From: Sulfitobacter sp.
GTDB taxonomy: Bacteria > Pseudomonadota > Alphaproteobacteria > Rhodobacterales > Rhodobacteraceae
NCBI GenBank assembly: GCA_013002405.1
Contig: JABDKA010000049.1
Span: 1-64,000 of the forward strand
DNA length: 64,000 nt
Reading direction: 5' to 3'
A program made the position numbers and the translations under genes. Shown here piece after piece: positions 37,307 to 50,363 of this stretch. The stretch's first letter is position 1, and each line of letters begins with the position of its first letter. Under the pieces are notes generated by a model. It was not told the DNA's origin, ran no database searches, and saw only the letters and a list, made by a program, of their open reading frames with translations.

Positions 37307-39117
37307 GCCATCTCTCCAAAAACGCTCGCACCGGTTTCGGCTGTACCGACCGCGCTGCGGAAGGCGGCAAACAATTCGCGTCCAGTGCCGAAGCTGTTGG
37401 GCGACAGATCGACCGTGGCGGCAGGCCGGTCCAGCACACCTTCGGTGAGGATCTCCAACTGCCCGCTATCCGCATCCAGACGCAGCCGGTCACCGTCACG
37501 CAATTTTGCAATGGGTCCACCGCTGGCCGCCTCCGGGCAGACATGGATCGCGGCGGGCACCTTGCCCGAGGCGCCGGACATGCGCCCGTCGGTCACAAGA
37601 GCGACCTTCAGGCCGCGCCCCTGCAGGATCGACAGAAGCGGTGTCAGGGCATGCAGTTCGGGCATGCCGTTCGCCTGGGGGCCCTGAAAGCGGACCACGA
37701 CGATGGTATCGTCCGTGAACTCACCCGCTTTGAAGGCGGTCTTGACCGCCTCCTGATCCGAAAAGACCCGGACGGGCGCTTCGACGATATGGTGTTCTGG
37801 TGCGACCGCAGAAACCTTGATCACCGCACTGCCAAGGGAACCAGTCAGTTGCACAAGCCCGCCGGTGGACTGAAAGGGGTCGGAGGCAGGGCGCAGGATC
37901 TTGTCATTCAGGCTTTCGCCCGCGCCCGCTTCCCAGGTCAGTTCACCATCTCTGAGCCTGGGCTCCTGCGTGTAGCGGTGCAGGCCATCCCCGGCCACGG
38001 TACGGGTGTCGGGATGCAAAAAACCGCTCTCAAGCAGGGAGCCGATCATGTAGCCCAGGCCGCCGGCTGCGTGGAAGTGGTTCACATCCGCCAGTCCGTT
38101 CGGATAGACCCGCGCCATCAGGGGTACGGCGGCGGAGATGTCGGCGAAGTCCTGAGCTTCCAGAATGATGCCGCCCGCGCGCGCCATTGCGATGAGGTGG
38201 ATCAGCAGGTTGGTGGACCCGCCCGTGGCCATCAGGCCCACAATGCCGTTGACGAAGGCCTTTTCATCCAACACCTCACAAACCGGTGTATATGCATTGC
38301 CAAGCGCGCTTAGCTCAAGCGCGCGCTGCGCACCGGCGCGGGTGAGTGCTTCGCGCAGGGGCGTGCCGGGGTTGACGAAGCTTGCGCCGGGCAGATGCAG
38401 GCCCATGAACTCCATCAGCATCTGGTTGGTATTCGCCGTGCCATAGAAGGTGCAGGTGCCGGGGCCGTGGTAGGCGGCCATCTCGGCGGCCATCAGCTTG
38501 TCCCGCCCGCATTCGCCAGCGGCGAATTCCTGGCGTACCTTAGCCTTTTCATCGTTGGCCAAGCCGCTGGTCATTGGCCCCGCGGGCATGAAGACTGCTG
38601 GAAGGTGGCCGAAAGTCTGCGCGGCGATGACAAGGCCCGGCACGATCTTGTCGCAGACGCCCAGAAATACGGCTGCGTCAAAGGTGTTGTGGCTAAGCGC
38701 GACACCCGTCGCCATCGCAATCACGTCGCGGGAGAAGAGGCTCAGCTCCATACCCGCCTCCCCTTGCGTGACCCCGTCACACATGGCCGGCACGCCACCG
38801 GCGACCTGCGCGGTGCATCCTACGTCGCGTGCCGCTATCCGGATCAGATCGGGGTAACTCTCAAACGGCTGGTGGGCTGACAGCATGTCGTTGTAGGCGG
38901 TGACGATGCCCAGATGGGCCGCACGTCCCCCGGCGAGGGCCGCCTGATCGTTCCCCGTCGCGGCATAGGCGTGGGCCTGACCGCTGCAGGAGAGATGCGC
39001 CCGGGAGGGTCCCTTGGACTGGGCGGCCTTCATGCGGCCCAGAAAGATCCCACGCGGCTTTTCGCTGCGCGCGATGATGCGGTCGGTTACCTCTACGATC
39101 TTGGCGTTCAAAGCCAT
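37303..39117 (-). CDS. edd: Phosphogluconate dehydratase
   Basis: ORF 604 aa; GIVTAYNDMLSAHQPFESYPD, GVPAMCDGVTQGEAGMELSLFSRDVIAM, TFYGTANTNQMLMEFMGLHLPG. Confidence 0.95.
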   Translation of the reverse strand: MALNAKIVEVTDRIIARSEKPRGIFLGRMKAAQSKGPSRAHLSCSGQAHAYAATGNDQAALAGGRAAHLGIVTAYNDMLSAHQPFESYPDLIRIAARDVGCTAQVAGGVPAMCDGVTQGEAGMELSLFSRDVIAMATGVALSHNTFDAAVFLGVCDKIVPGLVIAAQTFGHLPAVFMPAGPMTSGLANDEKAKVRQEFAAGECGRDKLMAAEMAAYHGPGTCTFYGTANTNQMLMEFMGLHLPGASFVNPGTPLREALTRAGAQRALELSALGNAYTPVCEVLDEKAFVNGIVGLMATGGSTNLLIHLIAMARAGGIILEAQDFADISAAVPLMARVYPNGLADVNHFHAAGGLGYMIGSLLESGFLHPDTRTVAGDGLHRYTQEPRLRDGELTWEAGAGESLNDKILRPASDPFQSTGGLVQLTGSLGSAVIKVSAVAPEHHIVEAPVRVFSDQEAVKTAFKAGEFTDDTIVVVRFQGPQANGMPELHALTPLLSILQGRGLKVALVTDGRMSGASGKVPAAIHVCPEAASGGPIAKLRDGDRLRLDADSGQLEILTEGVLDRPAATVDLSPNSFGTGRELFAAFRSAVGTAETGASVFGEMA

Positions 39118-39149
39118 ATCAGGGGTCCTTTCGGTGGATTCTGGTAATT

Positions 39150-39161
39150 GTTAGCGCTAAC
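39150..39161. promoter_or_regulatory. Candidate LacI-family operator upstream of edd
   Basis: Perfect 12-bp palindrome GTTAGCGCTAAC about 33 bp upstream of the edd start. Confidence 0.6.
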
Positions 39162-39210
39162 TATCACCATAACGAAGGGTCTGGCAACGGATTAAGGGCG
39201 ATCTCCCTCA

Positions 39211-40980
39211 TCAGGTGAGGCGAAGGAAGACCGTGGCCAGTCCGATGAGAAGAAGGACCAGCCGCATCGGCAGCGCGGCCCGGCCGATGAGCGCGAAGGA
39301 GAGACAGGAAAGACCAACGCCGACCTGCGCAAAGGAGAAGAGGGCAGTCAGAGGTGCGCTGGTCAAGCGGATCAGGCTGTCATGCACAATCATGCTCAAG
39401 GGTATGACGTAGAGCCCGACGCCAAGGGCCATGGCTGTCAGGGCCACCTTGAGCCAGTTTTCCCCGATCATGCCGGCCGCGATGAAGACAGCCCCGCAGA
39501 CCGGGGGCGTAATAGTCGACAGGAGCGCAAACCAGAAGACGAAAAGGTGCGCCTGCAGGGCCTGCAGACCAAGCTCGATCAGGGCGGGCCCCGCGACGGA
39601 GACACAGATCACGTAGGCGGCGGTGGTCGGCACTTCCATCCCGAGGATCAAACAGGCAAGTGCCGTCAGCAAAAGCGCGGGCCAGAGCGCGCCACCGGAG
39701 CCGGACAGGATGACGGAAGTGATCTTGACCCCCAGACCGGTGATTCCCAGCACGCCGATGATGATCGAGGCACAGATGATGATCGCCGCAATCATGGCGA
39801 CCTGAGAACCGGCGTTGATCAGTGTGTCGCCCAGTCGGCTGAGCCCCTGGCGCAGGTCGATCACGGGCCGCGCATCGACGAAAAGCGCGGCAGTTCCGGC
39901 AAATATGGCGAGGGCGGCAGCATACTGCGGAGTGAAGCCAAGGACGAACATTGCGCCCAGCAGAACGGTGAAGGGAACGAGGAAAAAGGCGGAGGTGATG
40001 AACACCGCGCGCCGGTCGGGTCTTTCATCCACTGGCACGCCCTTCAGTTCGAACCGTTGCGCGTAGGCGTTGATGCCCATCCAGACGGTCAGGAAATAGA
40101 GTATTGCGGGCAGAAGGGCAGCCAGCATGATTTCAACGTAAGGCACACCCGTCAGTTCCACCATGACAAAGGCCCCGGCCCCCATCAGCGGCGGCATGAT
40201 TTGCCCACCCGAGGAGGCGACGGCCTCAACCGCCGCCGCCAGCCGTTTTGGGTATCCCAGCTTGGTCATGGCAGGCAGCGTGATCGCCCCGGTGGAGGCG
40301 ACATTGGCCGAGGCCGAGCCCGAGATGGAGCCGAAGAGCGCCGATGAGAGAACCGAGACCTTCGCGGCACCCCCCGTCAGCCGCCCCGCGGCGGCGGAGG
40401 CGAGGTTCATGAAACCCTGTCCCGCTTCACCCGCGTTCAGCACTGTGCCGAAGATGACAAAGATCGCCACCACGCCCACCGAAACACCCGTCAGGCTGCC
40501 CCAAAGGCCACCTTCCGCCGCGACCAGCGTGCCAAGAAAACTGCGCAGGGGCGTGCCCGCGTGTCCGAATTCACCAGGTATGTGCTGTCCGAAGAGGCCG
40601 TAGAGAAGGGCCGCCAGCGCGACCAGCGGGAGGGGCCAGCCAATCATCCGCCGCGCGCCTTCCATTGCGATGAGAAGCAGGGAAACGGCAAGGATCACCT
40701 GAAAGCGGTCCTCAAGGAAACCGTATTGATTGCGCAGGACCTGGTGGTTCACTGCCACCCAGAGGCAGCCCGCGATGCCAACAGCGGCGATCGCCAGCCC
40801 GCTCCACCTGTGAAAGGAGGTCCGCGCGGCAAAGATAAAGACCCAAGGCAGGATCAGCGCCATGTGCAGGGGCCGCGCCACCAGGTTGGGCACCAGACCG
40901 TAGAAAATCAGCCCGATGTGAAAGAAGCACGTCAGGGCACCAAGGCCGATCCAGAGGGGCCTCAAGGGGCTGTCGGTCAT
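39211..40980 (-). CDS. TRAP transporter fused 4TM/12TM permease (TAXI-associated)
   Basis: Start 40980; GAITLPAMTKLGYPKRLAAAVEAVASSGGQIMPPLMGAGAFVM typical of fused TRAP permeases. Confidence 0.9.
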   Translation of the reverse strand: MTDSPLRPLWIGLGALTCFFHIGLIFYGLVPNLVARPLHMALILPWVFIFAARTSFHRWSGLAIAAVGIAGCLWVAVNHQVLRNQYGFLEDRFQVILAVSLLLIAMEGARRMIGWPLPLVALAALLYGLFGQHIPGEFGHAGTPLRSFLGTLVAAEGGLWGSLTGVSVGVVAIFVIFGTVLNAGEAGQGFMNLASAAAGRLTGGAAKVSVLSSALFGSISGSASANVASTGAITLPAMTKLGYPKRLAAAVEAVASSGGQIMPPLMGAGAFVMVELTGVPYVEIMLAALLPAILYFLTVWMGINAYAQRFELKGVPVDERPDRRAVFITSAFFLVPFTVLLGAMFVLGFTPQYAAALAIFAGTAALFVDARPVIDLRQGLSRLGDTLINAGSQVAMIAAIIICASIIIGVLGITGLGVKITSVILSGSGGALWPALLLTALACLILGMEVPTTAAYVICVSVAGPALIELGLQALQAHLFVFWFALLSTITPPVCGAVFIAAGMIGENWLKVALTAMALGVGLYVIPLSMIVHDSLIRLTSAPLTALFSFAQVGVGLSCLSFALIGRAALPMRLVLLLIGLATVFLRLT

Positions 40981-41031
40981 GGGGAAATCCGGATTTGGCC
41001 CCGCCCTTCGCATGGGGCAGGGCCTGGTTCC

Positions 41032-41988
41032 TTACATGTGCGCGTCGCTCAAGGCAGCGCCGATTTCCTTGTAGTACTCAACAGCACCCGGATGGATCTT
41101 GTTGGTGATATTGCTCAGCATGTCCGTGCTGACCCCGGCCCACCAGGCCGCATCACCGGCCATCTTGCCCTTGTTCTCCCAGTACGTCTTGGTCAGCGTG
41201 TAGGCGGTTTCATCATCCATCTTGGAGGTCGTGTAGGCCACCACCGGCAAGGAGGTCGTGACGATGTCGCTCTTTTGCCCCGCGTAGGTGCCCGCAGGGA
41301 TGACCAGCCGCGTCCGCTTGGACTGCGCCACCTGATCGTCGGTGAGCGAGATGACGTTGACCCCCGTCGATGCCGCCGCCTCGATCACGTTGGGCGCGGG
41401 GTAGGAGCCTGCGGTCACAAAACCGTCGATCTGGCCGTTTTTGAGCGCATTCACGGCATTGGAAAGCTCCGAATCCGCCATTTTCACCTTCCCCTCCAGA
41501 CCAAAGAGCCCAAGGTACTTGGCCCCCTCGCGCGCTCCGAATGAACCGGAGCCAAGCAGGATCGTCTTGCCCTCCATCCCGGCGAAATCGGTCACGCCGC
41601 TCTCCTCTGACATGACAAAGTGCATCGTCAGCGAGGGAATGGGGAAAAGCGCGCGGATCTCATCAAAGGCCGGATCGCCCTTCCCCTCGAACATTGCCTT
41701 GCCACCCTGGGCCAGTCCCACCAGCGCGGGCGGCGTGGTAAAGACATAGTCGCCCCCGCGAGCGCGCACCTCCATCACGTTCTGAACCGACCCCTGGCTT
41801 TCTTCGACGGTGACGTTGATCTCTCCGTCAGTGCCCGCCTTCATGGCTTCGGCCAGTTGAACGCCCATCTGGTAGTAGGACGAAGTACTCTTGGCGGACT
41901 TGTAGGTGACGCGGGTTTCTGCCCATGCGGCGGAGCCAAAGGCGATGGCGGTTGCGGCCGCAAGGCCAAGTGTTCTTGCGAAAGTCAT
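41032..41988 (-). CDS. TAXI family TRAP transporter solute-binding protein
   Basis: Signal peptide MTFARTLGLAAATAIAFGSAAWA; TYKSAKSTSSYYQMGVQLAEAMKAG; ILLGSGSFGAREGAKYL. Confidence 0.85.
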   Translation of the reverse strand: MTFARTLGLAAATAIAFGSAAWAETRVTYKSAKSTSSYYQMGVQLAEAMKAGTDGEINVTVEESQGSVQNVMEVRARGGDYVFTTPPALVGLAQGGKAMFEGKGDPAFDEIRALFPIPSLTMHFVMSEESGVTDFAGMEGKTILLGSGSFGAREGAKYLGLFGLEGKVKMADSELSNAVNALKNGQIDGFVTAGSYPAPNVIEAAASTGVNVISLTDDQVAQSKRTRLVIPAGTYAGQKSDIVTTSLPVVAYTTSKMDDETAYTLTKTYWENKGKMAGDAAWWAGVSTDMLSNITNKIHPGAVEYYKEIGAALSDAHM

Positions 41989-42152
41989 GTGATCCTCCCA
42001 ATCATTAAGGCGCTACACTGCGATCTGCGGTGACGAAGGGCAAGTCCGGGGTACGGGCCCGAGCAAATCCGCATCCGCGCATGCCGGGGCCTTGCCAGTA
42101 TGGCGCGCCGAAGATAGGCAGAAATGAACCGACGCCGGGGAAAGGATACCGC

Positions 42153-43007
42153 ATGACCGACGATCCAAAGACACTCGTTTCAACCGACTGGTTGGCCAAA
42201 CACCTCAAGGATCCCGACATGCGCGTCCTTGACGCTTCCTGGTATCTGCCCGACGCGAACCGCGATGCGAAGGCCGAATACGATGCCGCCCACATTCCCG
42301 GCGCGCGCTTCTTCGACATCGATGAGATCTCGGATGCCCGCTCCTCCCTGCCGCACATGGCGCCGCCGGTGGAAAAGTTCATGTCGCGGATGCGCGCGAT
42401 GGGCGTGGGTGACGGGCATCAGGTGGTGGTCTACGACGGCGACGGTCTGCTCTCGGCGGCACGGGTATGGTGGCTCTTCCGGCTGATGGGTCAGGAAAAC
42501 GTTGCGGTGCTGGACGGCGGTCTGCCCAAATGGGTGGCCGAAGGGCACCCGACCGAAGATATGCCACCCATCGCGCGGGACCGTCACATGACTGTCCGGC
42601 TGCAAAACCAGCTGGTGCGGGATGTCACGCAGGTCGCACAGGCGTCAAAGCTGGGCGATCCGCAGATTGTCGACGCCCGCTCCACCGCGCGTTTCAAAGG
42701 GGATGCACCCGAGCCGCGAGAAGGACTGCGCGCCGGTCACATCCCCAAGTCGCGCAATCTGCCCTACGCCGACCTTCTGAATGATGATAAGACAATGAAG
42801 TCCACCGACGCGCTGCGCAGCGCATTCGAGGCGGCGGGTGTCGACCTGGAACGTCCGGTCATCACCACCTGCGGATCAGGCGTGACCGCCGCGATCCTGG
42901 TTCTCGCGCTGGAGCGTTTGGGCCACCATGACTGGTCCCTTTATGATGGATCCTGGGCCGAATGGGGGGCCTTCCCCACCGTGCCCGTCGCAACCGGAGA
43001 AGCCTGA
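42153..43007 (+). CDS. sseA: 3-mercaptopyruvate/thiosulfate sulfurtransferase
   Basis: TDWLAKHLKDPDMRVLDASWYLPDANRDAKAEYDAAHIPGARFFDIDEISD; active-site loop VITTCGSGVTAAIL. Confidence 0.93.
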   Translation: MTDDPKTLVSTDWLAKHLKDPDMRVLDASWYLPDANRDAKAEYDAAHIPGARFFDIDEISDARSSLPHMAPPVEKFMSRMRAMGVGDGHQVVVYDGDGLLSAARVWWLFRLMGQENVAVLDGGLPKWVAEGHPTEDMPPIARDRHMTVRLQNQLVRDVTQVAQASKLGDPQIVDARSTARFKGDAPEPREGLRAGHIPKSRNLPYADLLNDDKTMKSTDALRSAFEAAGVDLERPVITTCGSGVTAAILVLALERLGHHDWSLYDGSWAEWGAFPTVPVATGEA

Positions 43008-44191
43008 TGCTGGAAAACCTGCAAGCGCAACCTGCCGACAAGATCCTCATGCTGATGCAGATGTACCGTGAGGACCCCCGCGATACCAAGATCGACCTTG
43101 GCGTCGGCGTCTACAAGGATGCCAGCGGCCTTACCCCGATCATGCGCGCCGTCAAAACGGCCGAACAGCGGATCTGGGAGAGTCAGGATACCAAGGTCTA
43201 CACCGGTCTCATCGGTGATCCGGCCTTTGGCGATGCGATGGTGTCGCTGGTTCTCGGAGAGGCAGTGCCGCGCGACAGGGTCGCAGCGGCGGCGACACCC
43301 GGCGGCACGGGCGCCGTGCGTCAGGCCTTCGAAATGATCCGCATGGCCAACAAGGACGCGCGGATCTTCGTTTCTGATCCGACCTGGCCGAACCACCTGT
43401 CGATCCTGAAGTATCTGGGGATGGAGATGGTCCCCTATCGCTATTTCGACGATGAGACACGCGGTGTGAACTTCGACGGCATGATTGCCGATCTGAAACA
43501 GGCCAAGAAGGGTGACGTGGTTCTCCTGCACGGCTGTTGTCACAACCCGACCGGCGCAAATCTCAACAGCTCCGAATGGGATCAGGTGATCGAGGTACTG
43601 CTTGAAACCGGCGCGATGCCGATGATCGACATCGCCTACCAGGGGTTCGGCGATGGCCTGGACAATGACGCCGCCGCAACCCGCAAGGTGGCCGCTGCCG
43701 TGCCGGAATGCCTGATCGCGGCAAGCTGTTCGAAAAACTTCGGCATCTACCGGGAACGCACCGGGCTCCTGATGGCGATCGCTGCCGACCCGGGGGCGCG
43801 CAAGCTGAACCAGGATACGCTCGCCTTCCTCAACCGTCAGAACTACAGCTTCCCGCCAGATCACGGCGCGCGGATCGTTACCACGATCCTGAACGATGCT
43901 GACCTGCGGGCGGACTGGGCGACAGAGCTGGAGGAGGTCCGCAATTCCATGTTGGGTCTGCGTCAGCAACTGGCGGATGAATTGCAGCGGCAATCGGGCT
44001 CCAACCGTTTCGGATTTCTCGCCCAGCATCGCGGAATGTTCTCGCGGCTTGGCACGACGCCCGACAAGGTGGAGGCGTTGCGGGAAAAGCACGGGATCTA
44101 CATGGTGGGCGACAGCCGCATGAACATTGCGGGCCTGAACCAGCAAACCATCCCGATCCTTGCCAAGGCCATCGTCGACGTCGGTATCTGA
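43007..44191 (+). CDS. Aromatic/aspartate aminotransferase (class I, TyrB/AspC-like)
   Basis: MLENLQAQPADKILMLMQMYREDPRDTKIDLGVGVYKDASGLTPIMRAV; AASCSKNFGIYRERTG (PLP Lys). 1-bp overlap with sseA. Confidence 0.93.
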   Translation: MLENLQAQPADKILMLMQMYREDPRDTKIDLGVGVYKDASGLTPIMRAVKTAEQRIWESQDTKVYTGLIGDPAFGDAMVSLVLGEAVPRDRVAAAATPGGTGAVRQAFEMIRMANKDARIFVSDPTWPNHLSILKYLGMEMVPYRYFDDETRGVNFDGMIADLKQAKKGDVVLLHGCCHNPTGANLNSSEWDQVIEVLLETGAMPMIDIAYQGFGDGLDNDAAATRKVAAAVPECLIAASCSKNFGIYRERTGLLMAIAADPGARKLNQDTLAFLNRQNYSFPPDHGARIVTTILNDADLRADWATELEEVRNSMLGLRQQLADELQRQSGSNRFGFLAQHRGMFSRLGTTPDKVEALREKHGIYMVGDSRMNIAGLNQQTIPILAKAIVDVGI

Positions 44192-44311
44192 CCCGAACAG
44201 CCAGGGGCCGGACCTTAGCCTTCGCCGGCACCCGGCCCCGCTCCATTTTGCCAAAAATACTCAGTCCTGCAGGCGCAACCCTTGCGCTCTTGGAGCTTGA
44301 GGACCGACACA

Positions 44312-44348
44312 GAAAAAGGGCCCGAAGCAAAGCTCCGGGCCCTTTTCT
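44312..44348. terminator. Bidirectional rho-independent terminator between convergent genes
   Basis: GAAAAAGGGCCCG-AAGCAAAGCT-CGGGCCCTTTTC. Confidence 0.88.
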
Positions 44349-44368
44349 AGATTTCTGAAAGGTGCCAA

Positions 44369-45685
44369 TCAGCCCTTGGAGAAATCGGGGTAGGCTTCCA
44401 TGCCCAACTCCGAGGTGTCGAGACCGTTGATCTCCGCCTCTTCGCTGACCCGGATGCCCATGACGGCCTTGAGGATGAACCAGACGATCGCTGCGGCCAC
44501 GAAGGTGAAGACACCGTAGGCGACGATACCGGTCAGCTGTGTGACAAGCGATGCTTCGCTGTTATAGAAGACCACCGCGATGGTGCCCCAGATGCCCGCA
44601 AAGAGGTGAACCGGGATCGCACCGACCACATCGTCGATCTTGAGTTTGTCGAGCATCGGGACTGTAAAGACCACGATCACACCACCGATGGCACCGATCC
44701 AGAGCGAACCGAAGAGCGAGGGCGCCAGAGGTTCGGCCGTGATCGACACGAGGCCCGCCAGACAGCCGTTCAGAACCATGGTCAGGTCGACCTTGCCGTA
44801 AACGACCTGGGTCAGGATCAGGGCTGCGACGGCGCCGGATGCGGCGGCCATGTTGGTGTTGGCAAAGATGCGGCCCACATCGGTGATGTCGCCCACGGTG
44901 CCGGCAGCCAGTTGCGAGCCACCGTTAAAGCCGAACCAACCCAGCCACAGGATGAACGTACCCAGTGTGGCAAGCGCGAGGTTGGAGCCGGGGAAGGGGT
45001 GAACCCTGCCGTCCTTGTACTTGCCGATACGCGGCCCGAGGATCAGCGCACCTGCCAGAGCGGCCCAGCCACCCACGGAGTGTACGATCGTGGAACCGGC
45101 GAAGTCGGAGAAGCCCATTTCGCTCAGCCAGCCGCCGCCCCACTGCCAGGAGCCGGAAATCGGGTACATGATGCCGGTCAGTACCACGACGAAGATCAGG
45201 AAGGGCCAGAGCTTGATCCGCTCAGCCAGGGCACCCGACACGATGGAAGCCGTTGCAGCCACGAACATCAGCTGGAAGAAGAAATCCGATGCGACCGATG
45301 CATAATCAAGCGAGGCATCCGCCGCCGCCAGACCCACGGGCTCAAGCGAAGTGGGGACGAAGTTGAAGGCAAAGTAGCCGTTGAAGTCGCCCGGATACAT
45401 GAGGTTGAAACCAACCAGCCAGTACATGATCGCAGCAATCGAGAAGAGCGCGATGTTCTTTGTCAGCTGCATCGTCACGTTCTTGGAGCGCACGAGACCG
45501 GCCTCGAGCATGGCAAATCCTGCTGCCATCCAGAAGACCAGGAAACCGCCCACCAGGAACAGGAGGGTGGTCATGATATAGGGCCCGATTTCGTCAAAAC
45601 TCGGAGCCGCATCTTGCGCCAACGCGAAGGTCGGCAAGATCGCGACCGCACCGGCGAGGGGGATGAGATATGTCTTTTTCATCAT
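44369..45685 (-). CDS. amtB: Ammonium transporter
   Basis: ORF 438 aa; FWMAAGFAMLEAGLVRSKNVTMQLTKNI; GGWAALAGALILGPRIGKY; adjacent to glnK. Confidence 0.95.
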   Translation of the reverse strand: MMKKTYLIPLAGAVAILPTFALAQDAAPSFDEIGPYIMTTLLFLVGGFLVFWMAAGFAMLEAGLVRSKNVTMQLTKNIALFSIAAIMYWLVGFNLMYPGDFNGYFAFNFVPTSLEPVGLAAADASLDYASVASDFFFQLMFVAATASIVSGALAERIKLWPFLIFVVVLTGIMYPISGSWQWGGGWLSEMGFSDFAGSTIVHSVGGWAALAGALILGPRIGKYKDGRVHPFPGSNLALATLGTFILWLGWFGFNGGSQLAAGTVGDITDVGRIFANTNMAAASGAVAALILTQVVYGKVDLTMVLNGCLAGLVSITAEPLAPSLFGSLWIGAIGGVIVVFTVPMLDKLKIDDVVGAIPVHLFAGIWGTIAVVFYNSEASLVTQLTGIVAYGVFTFVAAAIVWFILKAVMGIRVSEEAEINGLDTSELGMEAYPDFSKG

Positions 45686-45697
45686 TTCGTCCTTTGA

Positions 45698-48511
<2,814 letters not shown>

Positions 48512-48626
48512 TCCGGATTGCACGACCGTCGCAAGCGATTCTTAAGCAAGCTGTGGTTTAGCTATGTCTGTGGGGCGCCCGCATCTGTCGGGTTTCTGCC
48601 AGGTGTGCAAGGACCAGTGATTGCCG

Positions 48627-50363
48627 ATGGATGCGCAAAAGCTTCGTGAGGGAAGAAGGGAACTGCGTCGGCTGAGCGGTAGCTTCCGTGCCTCCTTTTG
48701 GGTGGTGGCGTGCTTCAGCTTCGTCGCCAATGTCCTGATGCTGTCGGGACCCATCTACATGCTGCAGGTCTATGACCGGGTGCTCAGCTCCGGCTCGGTT
48801 GAGACATTGCTCGCACTTTCGCTTTTGCTACTCTTTCTCTACCTCATCATGGGCACGCTGGATGTTGCCCGCAGCCGCATCTTGACGCGGATAGCGGGGC
48901 AACTGGAGAGGAAGCTTCGCCAGAGGGTGTTTGAAGCGATTCTGAAGCGTTCCGCGCTGGGCCCAAGTGAGCGCGCGGCGGGTTCGCTGGAGGACCTGAG
49001 CGCCCTTCAGCGCATGGTGGCCGCACCGGCTGTCGGGGCCCTTTTCGATCTGCCTTGGGCGCCTCTTTTCTTTGCGGCGATATTCATCTTTCATCCTCTT
49101 CTGGGGCTGCTTGCGGTCTTTGGTGCCCTCTGCCTTGCCGTCATCACGCTGGCCAACCAGTTACTTTCCAGGCGCGGGCAGGCTCAGGCCTTGAGGGTTG
49201 GCGCCAAGGCCGATGCGCTTGCGGCGCAACTGAAGGTGGAGGCCGAGGTCGTGCAAAGCCTCGGCATGCGGCGCGCGGCCTTCGGGATCTGGAGCAGTCA
49301 CCGGTGTGATGCCCAGAAAGGTGAGCTTCGGTCAGCAGAAGTCGGCGCAGGCTTTTCCGCGGTGACACGGTCCATGCGGCTGGCGCTGCAGTCCGCGATT
49401 CTGGGTCTGGGTGCCTGGCTGGTTCTGCGCGGGCTGATGACACCGGGCGGCATGATTGCGGGGTCGGTTCTCATGGGACGCGGGCTTGCACCGATTGAGA
49501 CGCTTTTGAATCAGTGGTCCACCCTGCAGCGGGGCCTGACGGGCTGGCGACATCTGGCAGAACTTTTGGGCCGGGTTCCGGACCCCGGGCCCCGAACCGC
49601 ATTGCCCAAGCCCCGCGCGCGTTTGTCGGCGGAGGGGGTGACGATTGTGCCGCCGGGTGAAAGCCGTGCAGGCCTGCGCGGCATCAGCTTTGACCTGGAA
49701 CCAGGGCAGGCGCTGGGCGTCATCGGGCCCTCGGGTGCCGGCAAGTCCACACTCGCGAGGGCGCTCACCGGGGTCTGGCCGCCCAGGGCCGGCACGATCA
49801 AGCTGGATGGGGCCCCAATCAGCCAATACGGGGCCGAGACGCTGTGCCGCTACATCGGCTATCTCCCGCAACGCCTTCAGCTTTTCGACGGGACATTGGC
49901 GCAGAACATCGCGCGGCTGGCATCCGACCCTGATGCGGAGAGGGTCGTCGCCGCGGCCCGGATGGCCGGGGCGCATGAGATGATCCTGGATCTGCCCGAT
50001 GGCTATGACACACCGGTCGTTGGTGGGCAGGTGCGTCTGTCAGGCGGGCAGATCCAGCGGATCGGTTTGGCCCGCGCGCTTTACGATGATCCGGTGCTGG
50101 TCGTGCTGGATGAGCCGAATTCGAACCTTGATAACGCCGGATCAGTGGCGCTCAACGCCGCGATCCGGCAGCTCAAGGATCTTGGGCGCGCCGTTCTGAT
50201 CATGGCCCACCGGCCTGCCGCGATCCAGGAATGTGAGATGTTGATGGTGCTCGACAAAGGTGCGCGGGCGGCCTTCGGGCCGAAGGATGAGGTGCTGGCG
50301 GGCATGGTGCGCAATGTCTCCGCCCTGCGCGGGGCACCACTCAAGACCGCGGGGGCTGGCTGA
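48627..50363 (+). CDS. Type I secretion system permease/ATPase (PrtD/HlyB-like)
   Basis: SGPIYMLQVYDRVLSSGSVETLLALS; VIGPSGAGKSTLARALTGVWPPRAGTIKLDGAPI; RLSGGQIQRIGLARALYDDPVLVVLDEPNSNLD. Confidence 0.93.
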   Translation: MDAQKLREGRRELRRLSGSFRASFWVVACFSFVANVLMLSGPIYMLQVYDRVLSSGSVETLLALSLLLLFLYLIMGTLDVARSRILTRIAGQLERKLRQRVFEAILKRSALGPSERAAGSLEDLSALQRMVAAPAVGALFDLPWAPLFFAAIFIFHPLLGLLAVFGALCLAVITLANQLLSRRGQAQALRVGAKADALAAQLKVEAEVVQSLGMRRAAFGIWSSHRCDAQKGELRSAEVGAGFSAVTRSMRLALQSAILGLGAWLVLRGLMTPGGMIAGSVLMGRGLAPIETLLNQWSTLQRGLTGWRHLAELLGRVPDPGPRTALPKPRARLSAEGVTIVPPGESRAGLRGISFDLEPGQALGVIGPSGAGKSTLARALTGVWPPRAGTIKLDGAPISQYGAETLCRYIGYLPQRLQLFDGTLAQNIARLASDPDAERVVAAARMAGAHEMILDLPDGYDTPVVGGQVRLSGGQIQRIGLARALYDDPVLVVLDEPNSNLDNAGSVALNAAIRQLKDLGRAVLIMAHRPAAIQECEMLMVLDKGARAAFGPKDEVLAGMVRNVSALRGAPLKTAGAG

